53,827 nucleotides of DNA from Caldilinea sp. CFX5 (GTDB lineage Bacteria > Chloroflexota > Anaerolineae > Caldilineales > Caldilineaceae). A program made the position numbers and the translations under genes. Where the stretch lies: assembly GCA_021405325.1 (NCBI GenBank), contig QWII01000141.1, positions 1-53,827 of the forward strand, written 5' to 3'. Shown piece by piece: positions 8,753-18,240 of the stretch (position 1 is its first letter; each line of letters begins with the position of its first letter). Below the pieces are notes generated by a model, which saw nothing but the letters and a program-made list of their open reading frames with translations, was not told the DNA's origin and made no database searches.

Positions 8753-8812
8753 AACACGGATAGGGAAGATCACAGATACCTTACTCAATCTGTGATCTTC
8801 CCTATCCGTGTT
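8753..8812. repeat. 24-bp inverted repeat, ACACGGATAGG family
   Basis: Arms 8753-8776 and 8789-8812 are perfect complements (AACACGGATAGGGAAGATCA...). A related element with the same ACACGGATAGG ends lies at 10269-10328, on the other side of the GH32 gene. Together with the nested repeat it fills the gap between two convergent genes. Confidence 0.85.
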
Positions 8813-8878
8813 CATTTTTGGATTCTCACTTATCCAGGTAGATTCAGTAGAAAGAATAACTGTAGGAATGTGGTGGAT

Positions 8879-10246
8879 TTACAATAAATTTACTTCAATC
8901 TCTGTAAATCGCACAGATCCATTTTCACAAAAGAAAAAGAGTCGGTTCCCACGCAATTCGGGCAGCCGGTTAATGATACACCGTTGTTCGCCGATGCACA
9001 CATCGATCATATCATCGTTCAGGATGACTTCCAGGGTAAACGGTGCATCCAGCCCGGCGACGCCTTCCATCCGTTCCTGGGCCAGGGTGACAGTGCGCAA
9101 CGGAAGATCAAACGTGAGATCATACTTTTCCGCAAAAGCGCCTTGACCCCGCAAGCCCAAACCGAACCGAATACACCCAACGCCCGGCTCGACGCGACAG
9201 CGCACCCGACAGTTCCCCGGCAGAGTATCCAACGCCGCCACGGCCAACGTCTCCGGCGCATCAAAGGCAATGTGCTGCCTATCACCGCTACAGCCGGGGG
9301 TCAACACTGTCAAGGTGAGCGGGAGCGGGTCGCCCTGGCCGGGGGTCATTTCCGGTGGGAAGCGCGTGCCGAGCGTGCCGTCGGGGTGCTGGATCAGTTC
9401 CCGAAAGACTGCGTTGCCGCCCCAGAGCATCCGCCCGCTGTCTTGATCGCCATCGCGCGGGCCGGCCCAGCCGACGCCAATACGCCGGTTCGCGCCAAAG
9501 GGTGCGGTTTTCATGACAGCACAGAAGCGCGTATCCAGCACATCGACCGGCGGTCGCAACCACGGCCCCAACGGATGGCGCGCCATGCGATAATGGGTCT
9601 GGAGGCGCAAACCAAAGAGTAGATAATACCAACCGTTCCACGCAAAACAATCGGGACATTCCGGCACGCCTGCACCACCGCGCTCATAGCCGGGAATCAA
9701 CAGCGGCCCGACCACTTCCCAGTGCCACAGGTCAGCGGAGGTTAAATGGAGCAGGCAACCGCCACGATCCGCCAACGGATACTCCTCGATTTTGGCCGTC
9801 ACCAGCATGTGAAAGCGCCCGTCGTTGCTCTGAAAGACAAAGGGATCCCGGTAATCTTTGGGCGAGTAGCCAGGCGGCGGCGAGGCAAACGGGTTAGGCG
9901 CACTCTTTTCAAAATGGATGCCATCATGACTGACGGCGTGGCCCAGGTGTTGCGTCCAGTCGCGCAGCCGGGTGGCGTAGAAGGCATGGTAGACGCCATC
10001 ATGATAAAAGGGCGACCCCGTGCAGATCGACCCTTCCCACTCGGCGCTAATCGGCAGGGCCAAGGGTTGATGTTCCCAGTGGATGAGATCGGTGGTGGTG
10101 GCGTGCGCCCACTGATGACCGCCCAGGCCGCCCAAGCCTTTGTGGTGCCCTTCGTCGAGCAGGTAAAAGAGATGAAAGACGCCGTCATGGGCAAAGGGCA
10201 TACAGTCGCCAAGAAAGAAATCGCCGGCTGGCTTGAAGTATTGCAT
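8879..10246 (-). CDS. Glycoside hydrolase family 32 protein
   Basis: A 455-residue GH32-type enzyme (invertase/fructanase group), which cleaves beta-fructosidic bonds by a retaining mechanism. The five-bladed propeller covers about residues 1-300: a degenerate nucleophile motif GDCMPF in place of the usual NDPNG (Asp near residue 14), HQWAHATTTDLIHWEHQPLAL, the transition-state RDP in YRDPFVF, and the acid/base EC motif in GVPECPDCF. A beta-sandwich C-terminal domain follows. No signal peptide, so it acts on imported sugar. The start at 10246 has AAAGGA about ten bases upstream; an extension to 10288 would run into the hairpin. The altered nucleophile motif makes the exact substrate uncertain. 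Confidence 0.85.
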   Translation of the reverse strand: MQYFKPAGDFFLGDCMPFAHDGVFHLFYLLDEGHHKGLGGLGGHQWAHATTTDLIHWEHQPLALPISAEWEGSICTGSPFYHDGVYHAFYATRLRDWTQHLGHAVSHDGIHFEKSAPNPFASPPPGYSPKDYRDPFVFQSNDGRFHMLVTAKIEEYPLADRGGCLLHLTSADLWHWEVVGPLLIPGYERGGAGVPECPDCFAWNGWYYLLFGLRLQTHYRMARHPLGPWLRPPVDVLDTRFCAVMKTAPFGANRRIGVGWAGPRDGDQDSGRMLWGGNAVFRELIQHPDGTLGTRFPPEMTPGQGDPLPLTLTVLTPGCSGDRQHIAFDAPETLAVAALDTLPGNCRVRCRVEPGVGCIRFGLGLRGQGAFAEKYDLTFDLPLRTVTLAQERMEGVAGLDAPFTLEVILNDDMIDVCIGEQRCIINRLPELRGNRLFFFCENGSVRFTEIEVNLL

Positions 10247-10268
10247 CGCGTATAATCCTTTTATTGTC

Positions 10269-10328
10269 ACACGGATAGGAAGAAGCACGGAATAAAGGAG
10301 TGCGAACCGTGCTTCTTCCTATCCGTGT
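10269..10328. repeat. 22-bp inverted repeat, ACACGGATAGG family
   Basis: Arms 10269-10290 and 10307-10328 are perfect complements; the outer ACACGGATAGG matches the element at 8753-8812 while the inner arm and loop differ. Confidence 0.85.
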
Positions 10329-10351
10329 AAATGGCTTATGTTGATTATCGG

Positions 10352-10402
10352 GGTTCAATTGGAAACTAAAGGGTTGACAAGCCGCTGCGTTCCGATTGAA
10401 CC
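10352..10402. repeat. Inverted repeat with GGTTCAAT ends
   Basis: GGTTCAATTGGAA (10352-10364) pairs with TTCCGATTGAACC (10390-10402), 12 of 13 positions. The GGTTCAAT termini match those of the larger element at 2131-2232. A further GGTTCAAC occurs at 10410. Confidence 0.55.
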
Positions 10403-10420
10403 ATTATCTGGTTCAACGGT

Positions 10421-11884
10421 TTACACCGACAGCGGGTCGTCTACCCACGGATATTTGTTCAGATCGACGCGGGTAAATGGAATCTCTTTCATCCGCGGCG
10501 TGATTGCACCGGGTGCGGCCATGTAGATGATCTCGGCGGCAATGGGGGCGTAGCCGGCGTAGAAATGTTGGGTCGATTTGACCACCAGCAGCTTTTTCTG
10601 TAACGGGTCGATGCCCAAGTTGCGGAAGACATCCGGGCTGAAGACCTGCCCCCGTTTGTTGTTGACAATGATGTCGATGCCCTGACAGTGGAGCGCCACC
10701 GCGTCACCACACTGGATCGGCAGCGGGTCGGCGCCTAGTTGCGGCCAGCCTTGCACCATCTTGTCGAGAATGCCGGTCACCGTCACGGTCAGATCGAGCG
10801 GATCGCCCGACATTGGCCCCATCTTGCCACCCAAGCGCACCCGCAGCGTCGCCCCCACCCCGGCAGCTTTGGCCAGATTGACCACAATCGGATCCCACAG
10901 CATCGCCACACCGGCCTGGGTGACGCCCCGGCGCAACAGTTCGCGCAACACAAAGGTCGAATCACTGGGCGCGCCGCCGCCGGCATTGTCGGCCTGATCA
11001 GCGATGACAATGGGCGCGTTGGGGTTGGCTAACGCCCGGTCGAGCGCCTCCTGCATGGAGAGCGAGGTGGCGGTGGCGGTGTGGCGCATGTTATAGAAGC
11101 GCCGCCCCCATTGTTCGGCCACAACTTTAGCCTGGGCCAGGTTATTGTCCGTCACCGCCAACATGCGCGCCCCACAATCCGGTATATCGCCCCAGGGGAA
11201 ACAGTGGGCCAGTGAGAGGGAGAGGACGCCGTCTTTGCCCTCTGCCGCCATCATGGCATCGATAAAGGAACGCATCGGTTCGTAGGGCGTGTAATAGAAG
11301 CCGATCATGCGACAGTCAAAGAGCGCCATCGTCGGCTTGATCTTGCCCAGTTTGGTATCAACCGCCAACTGGAACAACTCCTTGGCGCGCAACCCGACAT
11401 CAACATGAGGGTACTCTTTGTAGATGACAATCAGGTCGGCGTCATCGACCATCTGTTGGGTCAGGTGGCAATGGAGATCCAGTTCCACCGCGATGACAGT
11501 CTCCTTACCCACCAGTTGACGGACACGGGTGATCATGTCGCCTTCACAGTCGTCATAGTCGTCGGCGACCATGGCGCCATGCAACGGCAACAGCACAATG
11601 TCCACCGGCAGTTCATGCGCCAGATGGCTTAGGAATTCATCGCGCAGTTGCTCATAGGCGCTGCGGACAGTCAAACCGGCCGGCTGGGCAAAAGCGGCCA
11701 GGCTAAAGACAAACTCGTGCCCGCCCGCGGTGACAAGCTGACGAAAGGTGTCGATTTCGCCCATCTCGCCGGCTTTTTCCAGCGCATACTCGGCGGCGCG
11801 CACGACCTCAAAGTCTTGCAAGCCGGTGGGCATGGGGGAAAAGGTGTTAGTCTCGGTGGCGACAGAAGCAAGAAAGATTTTCAT
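10421..11884 (-). CDS. M81 family metallopeptidase (microcystinase C-like)
   Basis: A 487-residue protein of the MlrC/M81 family, zinc enzymes named for the microcystin degradation protease MlrC. The N terminus has the family's ETNTFSP, and the likely metal ligands lie in ELDLHCH (about 132-138) and the downstream EYPHVD. The MlrC C-terminal domain (about 300-480) is full length, including the conserved NAGGGAPSDST segment. Such genes in environmental bacteria are far more common than microcystin degradation, and general amide or peptide cleavage is more likely. AAGGAT precedes the ATG, and a promoter lies at 11952-11981. No signal peptide, so cytoplasmic. Confidence 0.9.
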   Translation of the reverse strand: MKIFLASVATETNTFSPMPTGLQDFEVVRAAEYALEKAGEMGEIDTFRQLVTAGGHEFVFSLAAFAQPAGLTVRSAYEQLRDEFLSHLAHELPVDIVLLPLHGAMVADDYDDCEGDMITRVRQLVGKETVIAVELDLHCHLTQQMVDDADLIVIYKEYPHVDVGLRAKELFQLAVDTKLGKIKPTMALFDCRMIGFYYTPYEPMRSFIDAMMAAEGKDGVLSLSLAHCFPWGDIPDCGARMLAVTDNNLAQAKVVAEQWGRRFYNMRHTATATSLSMQEALDRALANPNAPIVIADQADNAGGGAPSDSTFVLRELLRRGVTQAGVAMLWDPIVVNLAKAAGVGATLRVRLGGKMGPMSGDPLDLTVTVTGILDKMVQGWPQLGADPLPIQCGDAVALHCQGIDIIVNNKRGQVFSPDVFRNLGIDPLQKKLLVVKSTQHFYAGYAPIAAEIIYMAAPGAITPRMKEIPFTRVDLNKYPWVDDPLSV

Positions 11885-11951
11885 CGATTGATCCTTGTTG
11901 ATGGCTGGTGATGGTTGTTTGCCTCCGCTGAGGCTGATAGGAATGCCCTGT

Positions 11952-11981
11952 ATGATACAATCAGTTGGTGGATTTGTTCAA
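11952..11981 (-). promoter_or_regulatory. Sigma-70 type promoter of the M81 gene
   Basis: Minus strand TTGAAC (11976-11981), 18-base spacer, TATCAT (11952-11957), about 70 bases upstream of the M81 start. Confidence 0.6.
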
Positions 11982-12078
11982 GCCGACTATTTCCTGGCTG
12001 GTTTGCCACTTTGTGCCAGAGCGCATACAATACCATTGTGTTGACAGATCGAGCGGTTTGACCGTGTAGAGGCGCGTT

Positions 12079-13626
12079 ATGCAAAAATTACCCATTGGTG
12101 AACAATTTTTTGACCGGCTGCGTGAGAAAAATTTGCTTTATGTCGACAAAACCCGGCAGATTTATGACCTGATGCAAGTTGCTCCCTTTGTTTTCTTATC
12201 GCGCCCGCGTCGCTTTGGTAAATCATTGCTGACAACGACATTGCGGGAAATCTACCGGGGCAATCGTGATCTCTTTCGCGGGTTATGGATCGAAGACAAA
12301 CTGGAGTGGCAACCTTCACCGGTCATTCTGATCAATTTCAATGATGTGAGTTACCGGACACAATCACTTGCCCAGGGGCTAATGGATTATTTAGATGAGT
12401 TAGCCCATGAACTGGGCTTTACCCTCTCCGCTGGTGATCCCAAAAAGAAATTTCGCGAATTGATCGCCCAGTTGTCAACACAGGGTAAAATTACGCTGCT
12501 GATCGATGAATATGACAAACCGATCACCGATCTCCTCGAAAATGCAGAGAAGGTGCAAGAGAACGTTAATACGCTAAAAGACTTTTATTCGGTGCTGAAA
12601 TCATCCGAAGCCCAGCATCTACAATTTACCTTTATCACTGGTGTCTCTAAATATGGCAAACTCTCGATCTTCTCTGATCTCAATAACTTGATCGACATCA
12701 CGGTTGACTCGCGCTTCGCTACCCTCTTGGGCTACACGCAACAGGAGTTAGAACACTATTTTGCCGACTATCTCGATCGCCTGGCGCAGACTTTTCAGTT
12801 GCCACGCAGTGAAATTTTGCGTCAAGCTGCCTTCTGGTACAACGGCTATTCGTGGGATGGCGTCAACCGGGTCTATGTTCCCTTTTCGACCCTGCTCTTT
12901 TTGGAATTGCAAACCTTTGAAAATCACTGGTTTGCCACCGGCACCCCCACCTTTTTGATCAAGCTGCTCCGGCAAAAACAGGTGCCGGCCTATAGCTTAG
13001 AATCGATCACCGCTGATACCAAACTGCTGAACAGCGCAGATGTCAATCAAATCAGCGTGGTCTCGCTTCTCTTTCAAACCGGCTATTTGACCATCAAACG
13101 GGTGCAACGGACGCTACAAGGACAGGTATATGAACTGGGCTACCCCAACTACGAAGTCGCCCACGCGTTTCAACAACATCTACTGGTTGATTATCTGGAC
13201 ACCAACCCGGATCAGGTGAACGCCTTCTTGCTGGTACAGTTGCAACAGGCATTGCAAGCCACTGACATTGACGCTTTTATCACCACCTTGCAAGCTGTCT
13301 TTGCCGACATTCCCAGCCGCCTTTTTCTGCCGCAGGAAGCTTATTATCATTCGGTGGTCTATCTGGTGCTGCGCTTATTGGGCTTCACCATCCACGCCGA
13401 ACGAATGACCAATATTGGGCGGATTGACGCAGTCCTTGTACTACCCGACAAAGTCTATATCCTCGAATTCAAAATGACCACCGGCCAGATTGCACTCGAT
13501 CAAATTCGCGACAAAAAGTATGCGCAACCCTTTCTCGGCGGCGACAAAACCGTAATTCTGCTGGGCATTGCCTTCGACAAAAGCGCCCACAATATCACTG
13601 ACTGGGAACACGAAGTTACGTCGTAA
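12079..13626 (+). CDS. AAA-ATPase-like protein with PD-(D/E)XK nuclease domain
   Basis: A 515-residue member of the widespread AAA-ATPase-like/DUF1703 family. It opens with PIGEQFFDRLREKNLLYVDKT, the family signature, then Walker A RPRRFGKSLL (42-50) and Walker B TLLIDEYDKP (about 132-142). The C terminus has a PD-(D/E)XK nuclease-like core: GRIDAVLVLPDKVYILEFKM (Asp, then E-x-K). These proteins are common in anaerobes and Chloroflexota, often in many copies; their function is unproven, with mobile-element or conflict roles suggested. The coding DNA is noticeably AT-richer than the neighbours, hinting at transfer. The start has GAGG upstream. It is divergent from M81 and convergent with the ABC operon. 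Confidence 0.85.
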   Translation: MQKLPIGEQFFDRLREKNLLYVDKTRQIYDLMQVAPFVFLSRPRRFGKSLLTTTLREIYRGNRDLFRGLWIEDKLEWQPSPVILINFNDVSYRTQSLAQGLMDYLDELAHELGFTLSAGDPKKKFRELIAQLSTQGKITLLIDEYDKPITDLLENAEKVQENVNTLKDFYSVLKSSEAQHLQFTFITGVSKYGKLSIFSDLNNLIDITVDSRFATLLGYTQQELEHYFADYLDRLAQTFQLPRSEILRQAAFWYNGYSWDGVNRVYVPFSTLLFLELQTFENHWFATGTPTFLIKLLRQKQVPAYSLESITADTKLLNSADVNQISVVSLLFQTGYLTIKRVQRTLQGQVYELGYPNYEVAHAFQQHLLVDYLDTNPDQVNAFLLVQLQQALQATDIDAFITTLQAVFADIPSRLFLPQEAYYHSVVYLVLRLLGFTIHAERMTNIGRIDAVLVLPDKVYILEFKMTTGQIALDQIRDKKYAQPFLGGDKTVILLGIAFDKSAHNITDWEHEVTS

Positions 13627-13634
13627 CCGGTTAT

Positions 13635-14651
13635 TTATGCCACCCCGCGTAGCGTCAATGTATCCGCAAAATGACACGCCACCACATGCCCAGGGCTAAT
13701 TTCTGTCAGGGGCGGCTCTTGTTGCGCACAGAGCGCCGTGGCATAGCGACAACGGGGATGAAAATAGCAACCGCTAGGCGGTTTGCTGGGGCTGGGGACT
13801 TCACCGCTGAGGATAATGCGCTGTTTCTGTGTCTTGGTCTCCGGCTTGGGCACGCTGGAGAGGAGCGCTTCGGTGTAGGGATGTTTGGGGTTGTGAAAGA
13901 GTTCTTCGGTATCAGCCATCTCCACCACTTTGCCCACATACATCACGGCGACGCGGTCGCTAATATGCTCGACCACACTGAGATCATGCGAGACAAAGAG
14001 GTAGGAGAGATTAAACTGTTCCTGTAAATCTTGCAGCAGGTTCAAAGTCTGCGCCTGGATCGACACATCAAGCGCCGAGACCGGTTCATCGGCAACAATA
14101 AATTTGGGGCGTAGGGCCAAAGCGCGCGCCACGGCAATCCGCTGGCGCTGCCCACCACTAAAGGCGTGGGGAAAACGGTGCATATGTTCCGGCAACAGCC
14201 CCACCAATTTCAGCAGTTGCGCCACCTGTTCTTCCGCCGCTTTGCCACGCGCAATGCCATTGACCACCAACGGTTCGCTCACAATTTTCAGCAAGGTCAT
14301 GCGCGGGTTGAGCGACGAACTGGGGTCTTGGAAAACCATCTGCATGTTAAAGCGCAGTTGGCGCAAGGTCGCCTCGTCGGCCTGGGCGACATCAATCGGC
14401 CCCAGCTTCTGGTCATGGAAGATGACTTGCCCACTGGTCGGCTCAATGCCGCGCATAATGCAATGACCGGTTGTCGATTTGCCGCAACCGCTCTCGCCCA
14501 CCAGCCCTACTGTCTTGCCCGCCGGCACAGTGAAGGAGACGCCATCCACCGCTTTGGTATGGCCCACCACCCGCCGCAGAAAACCGCGCACAATGGGGAA
14601 ATGTTTCTTTAACTCTTTGACTTCCAAGATTGGCTTTTGCTGCTCACCCAT
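13635..14651 (-). CDS. Peptide-type ABC transporter ATP-binding protein (OppF/DppF)
   Basis: A 338-residue ATPase subunit that powers import, the last gene of a five-gene operon. Walker [10 protein letters not shown] (52-60), Q-loop QDP (108-110), signature FSGGQRQR (164-171), Walker B FIVADEP (184-190), and the C-terminal oligopeptide/dipeptide extension with cysteines in [11 protein letters not shown]...LC and VVACHF that is characteristic of this subfamily. It pairs with the OppD-like subunit encoded just upstream. Ribosome site before the ATG is weak. It ends nine bases from the stop of the convergent ATPase gene at 13626, with no room for a dedicated terminator. Confidence 0.93.
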   Translation of the reverse strand: MGEQQKPILEVKELKKHFPIVRGFLRRVVGHTKAVDGVSFTVPAGKTVGLVGESGCGKSTTGHCIMRGIEPTSGQVIFHDQKLGPIDVAQADEATLRQLRFNMQMVFQDPSSSLNPRMTLLKIVSEPLVVNGIARGKAAEEQVAQLLKLVGLLPEHMHRFPHAFSGGQRQRIAVARALALRPKFIVADEPVSALDVSIQAQTLNLLQDLQEQFNLSYLFVSHDLSVVEHISDRVAVMYVGKVVEMADTEELFHNPKHPYTEALLSSVPKPETKTQKQRIILSGEVPSPSKPPSGCYFHPRCRYATALCAQQEPPLTEISPGHVVACHFADTLTLRGVA

Positions 14652-14679
14652 GCAATAACTCGTTTATCTCTATTCGTAG

Positions 14680-14787
14680 TAAAGACCAACCCCCTCCCAA
14701 CCTCCCCCAGTTTGGGGGAGGAGTAAAGGTTCCCTCCCCAAGGCTTGTCCTGGAAGGATGGGGATGGTTAGGGAGGGGTTAGTCTTT
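14680..14787. repeat. Intergenic inverted repeat, AACCCCTCCC family
   Basis: Outer arms AAAGACCAACCCCCTCCC and its near-complement GGGAGGGGTTAGTCTTT flank inner C/G-rich hairpins (CCTCCCCC/GGGGGAGG). The right end, read on the minus strand, gives GACTAACCCCTCCC, identical over 14 bases to the element at 53095-53221. Confidence 0.75.
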
Positions 14788-14798
14788 CCGACCGTTTT

Positions 14799-15809
14799 TT
14801 ATTCACCGTACAGAAAACAATTGACGGCGTGTCCCGGCCCCAACGCCACCACCGGCGGCTCCTTGACATCACAGACACCCGGCATAAAGTGAGGACAGCG
14901 CGGATGAAAGGCGCAACCGCTGGGAATGGCAAAGGGACTGGGTACCATGCCGCTGATTGCATCGAGGCGCGCCGCGCTTTTCTGGCCCAGACGGGGGATC
15001 GACCGTAGTAACGCCTGCATATAGGGGTGCTTGGGGTCGTTGAGCAGAATCTCGACCGGCGCCCGCTCTACCACCTTGCCCAGGTACATGACAATCGCCT
15101 CTTCCACCATCTCGGCCACCACGCCCAGGTTGTGGGTGATGTACATGATCGCCATGCCAAAATCGCTCTGCAGATCGCGCAAGAGTTCCAGAATCTGCGC
15201 TTCCGTGGTGACATCAAGCGCGGTCGTCGGTTCATCGGCAATCAACAGGCTGGGACCGCAAGCCAGCGCCATCGCGATCATCGCCCGTTGACGCATCCCA
15301 CCCGATAGTTGGTGCGGATAGCTGTCCAAAATGCGTTGGGGGTCGGGCATGTTGACGCGCTTAAGCATCTCCCGTGCAATCTCGCGCGCTTCGGTCTGGC
15401 TCACTTCGCGATGACAGAGGATGCCCTCAACGATCTGATTGCCGATGGTGTAGACCGGGTCGAGCGAAGTCATCGGCTCCTGAAAGATCATGGCGATCTG
15501 ACCGCCACGAATGGCGCGCATCTGGGTGCTGTCCGGGTCAAGGGTGGTGAGATCGACGGGCTGCCCGTTGCTTTGCTCCAGCCCGTGATAGAGAATCTTG
15601 CCATCGACAATCTTCCCTGGCTTTTGCAACAGCCGCAGAATCGAGAGGCTGGTGATCGACTTGCCGCAACCGCTTTCGCCAATCACCCCCAGCGCCTGCC
15701 CCCGCCGGATGGCAAAGCTGACCCCATTCACCGCACGCACCACCCCACGCTGGGTAAAAAAGTACGTCTTCAGATCTTTCACTTCCAGCAGCAAATCTTT
15801 CCCCGGCAT
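14799..15809 (-). CDS. Peptide-type ABC transporter ATP-binding protein (OppD/DppD)
   Basis: A 336-residue ATPase subunit. Walker [10 protein letters not shown] (44-52), Q-loop in [11 protein letters not shown], signature LSGGMRQR (about 168-175), Walker [13 protein letters not shown], and the C-terminal oligopeptide-transporter extension with GCAFHPRCP and VNCFL. With OppF-like it would form the cytoplasmic ATPase pair of the importer. GAGGAATAATTA precedes the ATG, a good ribosome site. Separated from the OppF gene by the AACCCCTCCC hairpin and from the permease gene by the CAGTGAGT hairpin, so the operon is punctuated at each junction here. Confidence 0.93.
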   Translation of the reverse strand: MPGKDLLLEVKDLKTYFFTQRGVVRAVNGVSFAIRRGQALGVIGESGCGKSITSLSILRLLQKPGKIVDGKILYHGLEQSNGQPVDLTTLDPDSTQMRAIRGGQIAMIFQEPMTSLDPVYTIGNQIVEGILCHREVSQTEAREIAREMLKRVNMPDPQRILDSYPHQLSGGMRQRAMIAMALACGPSLLIADEPTTALDVTTEAQILELLRDLQSDFGMAIMYITHNLGVVAEMVEEAIVMYLGKVVERAPVEILLNDPKHPYMQALLRSIPRLGQKSAARLDAISGMVPSPFAIPSGCAFHPRCPHFMPGVCDVKEPPVVALGPGHAVNCFLYGE

Positions 15810-15830
15810 TAATTATTCCTCGTAGGGAAA

Positions 15831-15962
15831 AGTAGGACAGTGGCACAGTGAGTCAGTAGGTCAGTGAGTCAGTAAGACAGTAAGACAGTCACTTTGACTC
15901 ACTGACTCACTGACCTACTGACCTACTGACCCACTGACCTACTGACTCACTGTCTCACTGAT
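15831..15962. repeat. Inverted repeat with CAGTGAGT 8-mer arms
   Basis: The left arm is a run of 8-bp variants of CAGTGAGT (CAGTAGGT, CAGTAAGA...), the right arm is the complementary run, meeting at GTCACTTTGACTCACTG. A second member lies at 33577-33669. It lies between the OppC-like and OppD-like genes and begins two bases after the TAG of the OppC-like gene. Confidence 0.85.
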
Positions 15963-17102
15963 CTATTCCCCGGCAAATGGATCGGCGGCGTCCCGTAGCC
16001 CATCGCCGACAAAGTTAAAGGACACAATCGTCACCAGCACAAAGATGGCCGGGATGAGCAACCACGGCTCCGAGAGCAACACCCGCACATGTTGCGCCTC
16101 GTTGAGCAATACGCCCCAACTGGTCATTGGTGGTCGGATGCCTAAGCCGAGAAAACTGAGCGCCGTCTCGCCCAGAATCATACCTGGAATCGAGAGGGTG
16201 GCGATCACCAGCACATGGCTAAAAGTGTTGGGTAACAGGTGTTGGCTGATAATGCGCCAGGTGCTGCAATTGGTATAGCGCGCCGCCGTGACAAAGTCGG
16301 CATCGCGCAAGCCCAGCACAATGCCACGCACCTGGCGCGCGAGTCCCCCCCAAGTGACAAAGGAAAGCACAATGGCAATGCCAAAGTAGACCCGAATCGG
16401 CGACCAGTTGGGGGGTACGGCGGCGGCCAGCGCCAACCAGAGCGGAATCTGTGGAATCGAGGAGATCACTTCAATCAACCGCTGCACTACATTGTCAATG
16501 GCCCCGCCAAAGTAACCGCTGGTGACGCCGAGCAGCGCGCCCAAGACCAGACTGAGGATCACGCCGACCAACCCCACCGATAACGAAATGCGCGCCCCGT
16601 AGAGAACCCGCGAAAAGAGGTCGCGCCCGGTGCTGTCGGTGCCCATGAGAAAAAGCACTGCCGGCTCATCGACCGTAAAAAGGTGGCGATCGGTCGGGAT
16701 CAACCCCAGCAGTTTGTATGGCTCGCCTTGCCCAAAAAAGCGGATCGGGTAGATCTCTTCCGGGTTTGGCGTAAAGACTTTGCGAAAGGTTTGCAGGTCG
16801 GTCTCGGCTTTTAGCCCATAGACAAAGGGCGGCCATTGCCAGTTGCCCTCGGCATCGATAATGCGCGGGCCGGAGGGTGGCGCGCTCACATATTTGTCAT
16901 GGGTGCGATCCACCGAGTAGGGGGCAAAAAATTCAGCGAAGATCGCCAGGATATACATGATGATCAAGATAATGCCCCCCGCCAGCGCCAGTCGGTTGCG
17001 ACAAAAGCGCAGCCACATCAACTGGCGCACCGAAAGCATCGCCCGTTGTTCTTCCTGATTGGCTTTGGTGATGGCAGGACTATGTGCCGTTGTTGCCGTC
17101 AT
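15963..17102 (-). CDS. Peptide-type ABC transporter permease (OppC/DppC)
   Basis: A 379-residue inner-membrane permease. The N-terminal cytoplasmic tail ends in a first helix (LALAGGIILIIMYILAIFAEFF), followed by an unusually long external loop (about residues 70-155, IDAEGNWQWPPFVYG...) of the kind found in the larger OppC proteins. Five more helices follow, with the EAA loop that docks the ATPase in DFVTAARYTNCSTWRIISQHLLPN. Start at 17102 with GGAAAAG upstream; an extension to 17150 lacks support. It pairs with the OppB-like gene at 17233. The stop codon is followed almost at once by the 8-mer hairpin. Confidence 0.93.
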   Translation of the reverse strand: MTATTAHSPAITKANQEEQRAMLSVRQLMWLRFCRNRLALAGGIILIIMYILAIFAEFFAPYSVDRTHDKYVSAPPSGPRIIDAEGNWQWPPFVYGLKAETDLQTFRKVFTPNPEEIYPIRFFGQGEPYKLLGLIPTDRHLFTVDEPAVLFLMGTDSTGRDLFSRVLYGARISLSVGLVGVILSLVLGALLGVTSGYFGGAIDNVVQRLIEVISSIPQIPLWLALAAAVPPNWSPIRVYFGIAIVLSFVTWGGLARQVRGIVLGLRDADFVTAARYTNCSTWRIISQHLLPNTFSHVLVIATLSIPGMILGETALSFLGLGIRPPMTSWGVLLNEAQHVRVLLSEPWLLIPAIFVLVTIVSFNFVGDGLRDAADPFAGE

Positions 17103-17142
17103 TACTTCTTTTCCAATAAATATTTCAAGTACGCGCCATGTC

Positions 17143-17232
17143 ACCCCCACCTAACCTCCCCCTGATAAGGGGAGGAACCCCTACGCTATAGGCAGTTCCC
17201 TCCCCAAGTTGGGGAGGGGTAGGGAGGGGTTC
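17143..17232. repeat. Intergenic inverted repeat, AACCCCTCCC family
   Basis: C-rich left part (CCCCCACCTAACCTCCCC) and G-rich right part (GGGGAGGGGTAGGGAGGGGTT) pair around a loop with ACCCCTACGCTATAGGC. It starts right after the TGA of the OppB-like gene. Related to 14680-14787 and 53095-53221 but more diverged. Confidence 0.7.
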
Positions 17233-18216
17233 TCAATCAAACCGAATCCGTGGATCCAGCCAGGCCAACGCAATGTCGGCCAGCAGATTGCCCAGCACCA
17301 GGAGGAAACTGATGATGATCAGAATGGTGCCGGAGAGATAAATATCCTGTTCGAGCGTGGCCTGGATAAAGAGCGGCCCCAGGGTGGGCAAGCCCAGCAC
17401 CTGCTCGACAATCGACGTGCCGCTGATCAACCAGGCCAGTACGCCACCCAATGCCATGATCAAGGGATGGAAAGCGTTACGCACGGCATGTTTCCAGATC
17501 ACCTTGCGTTCCGGCACCCCTTTGGCGCGCGTCGCCTGGACATAGTTGACCCGCATCTCATCAAGCAAGTTGCCACGCATGACGCGCATCACCCAAGCCG
17601 TGCCGGTCAACACTACCGTGCCAATGGGAATCCAGAGATGTTTCGCTAAATCGACTACCTTGGCCAGCGACCACGGCGCGGTCGCCATCCCTTCGGAGAA
17701 AAGGCCGATATAGACATTCCCCGTCAAGCGCCAGGTGACGACCAGCAGGATCAGCGCGATCAAAAAGCCAGGCAACCCCAGCCCCAGAAAGGCCAGCACC
17801 GTCAGCGCATTATCACCAAACGAATATTGATGCGTCGCCGAGTAGACCCCCAGGCTGACGCCAATCAACCAGGAGAGGACAAAGGCCGGTAGTGTCATCG
17901 CCAGCGTCAGCGGCAAGCGATCAGCGATCAATTCGCGGACGGGACGTTGATAGATCATGGAGTCGCCAAAGTCGCCCTGGACAAAGCGCACCAACCAGCG
18001 GCTAAAGCGGATATAGGAGGGATCATCGAGGTTATAGAGCTTGCGCAGCGTTTCCCCCCGATCCCGCGCCCCCGACTGTCCCGACGCCTCCAGTTGCGAC
18101 ACATAGCGCGTCACATAATCGCCTGGCGGCAACTCCATACTGACATAGCCCACCAACGCCACCAAAAAGAGCGTCGGAATCGCCACCAAAATGCGGCGGA
18201 AGATGTATTCGACCAC
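17233..18216 (-). CDS. Peptide-type ABC transporter permease (OppB/DppB)
   Basis: A 327-residue inner-membrane permease with six helices and the EAA loop NYVQATRAKGVPERKVIWKHAVRNA. The N terminus VEYIFRRILVAIPTLFLVALVGY is typical of OppB/DppB. The GTG at 18216 is the likely start, with AAGGGAG about 11 bases upstream; the reading frame stays open into the octamer repeat and would add the translated repeat (YLSTCVLVYLST), which is clearly not protein. Second gene of the operon, after the binding protein. Confidence 0.92.
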   Translation of the reverse strand: MVEYIFRRILVAIPTLFLVALVGYVSMELPPGDYVTRYVSQLEASGQSGARDRGETLRKLYNLDDPSYIRFSRWLVRFVQGDFGDSMIYQRPVRELIADRLPLTLAMTLPAFVLSWLIGVSLGVYSATHQYSFGDNALTVLAFLGLGLPGFLIALILLVVTWRLTGNVYIGLFSEGMATAPWSLAKVVDLAKHLWIPIGTVVLTGTAWVMRVMRGNLLDEMRVNYVQATRAKGVPERKVIWKHAVRNAFHPLIMALGGVLAWLISGTSIVEQVLGLPTLGPLFIQATLEQDIYLSGTILIIISFLLVLGNLLADIALAWLDPRIRFD

Positions 18217-18240
18217 GGTTTTGCGATCTCCCTTGGGGAA

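Noticed and set aside
12041..12069. TTGACA at 12041 as promoter of the ATPase/nuclease gene
   Set aside because: At a normal distance the -10 is GTGTAG, too far from consensus to claim.
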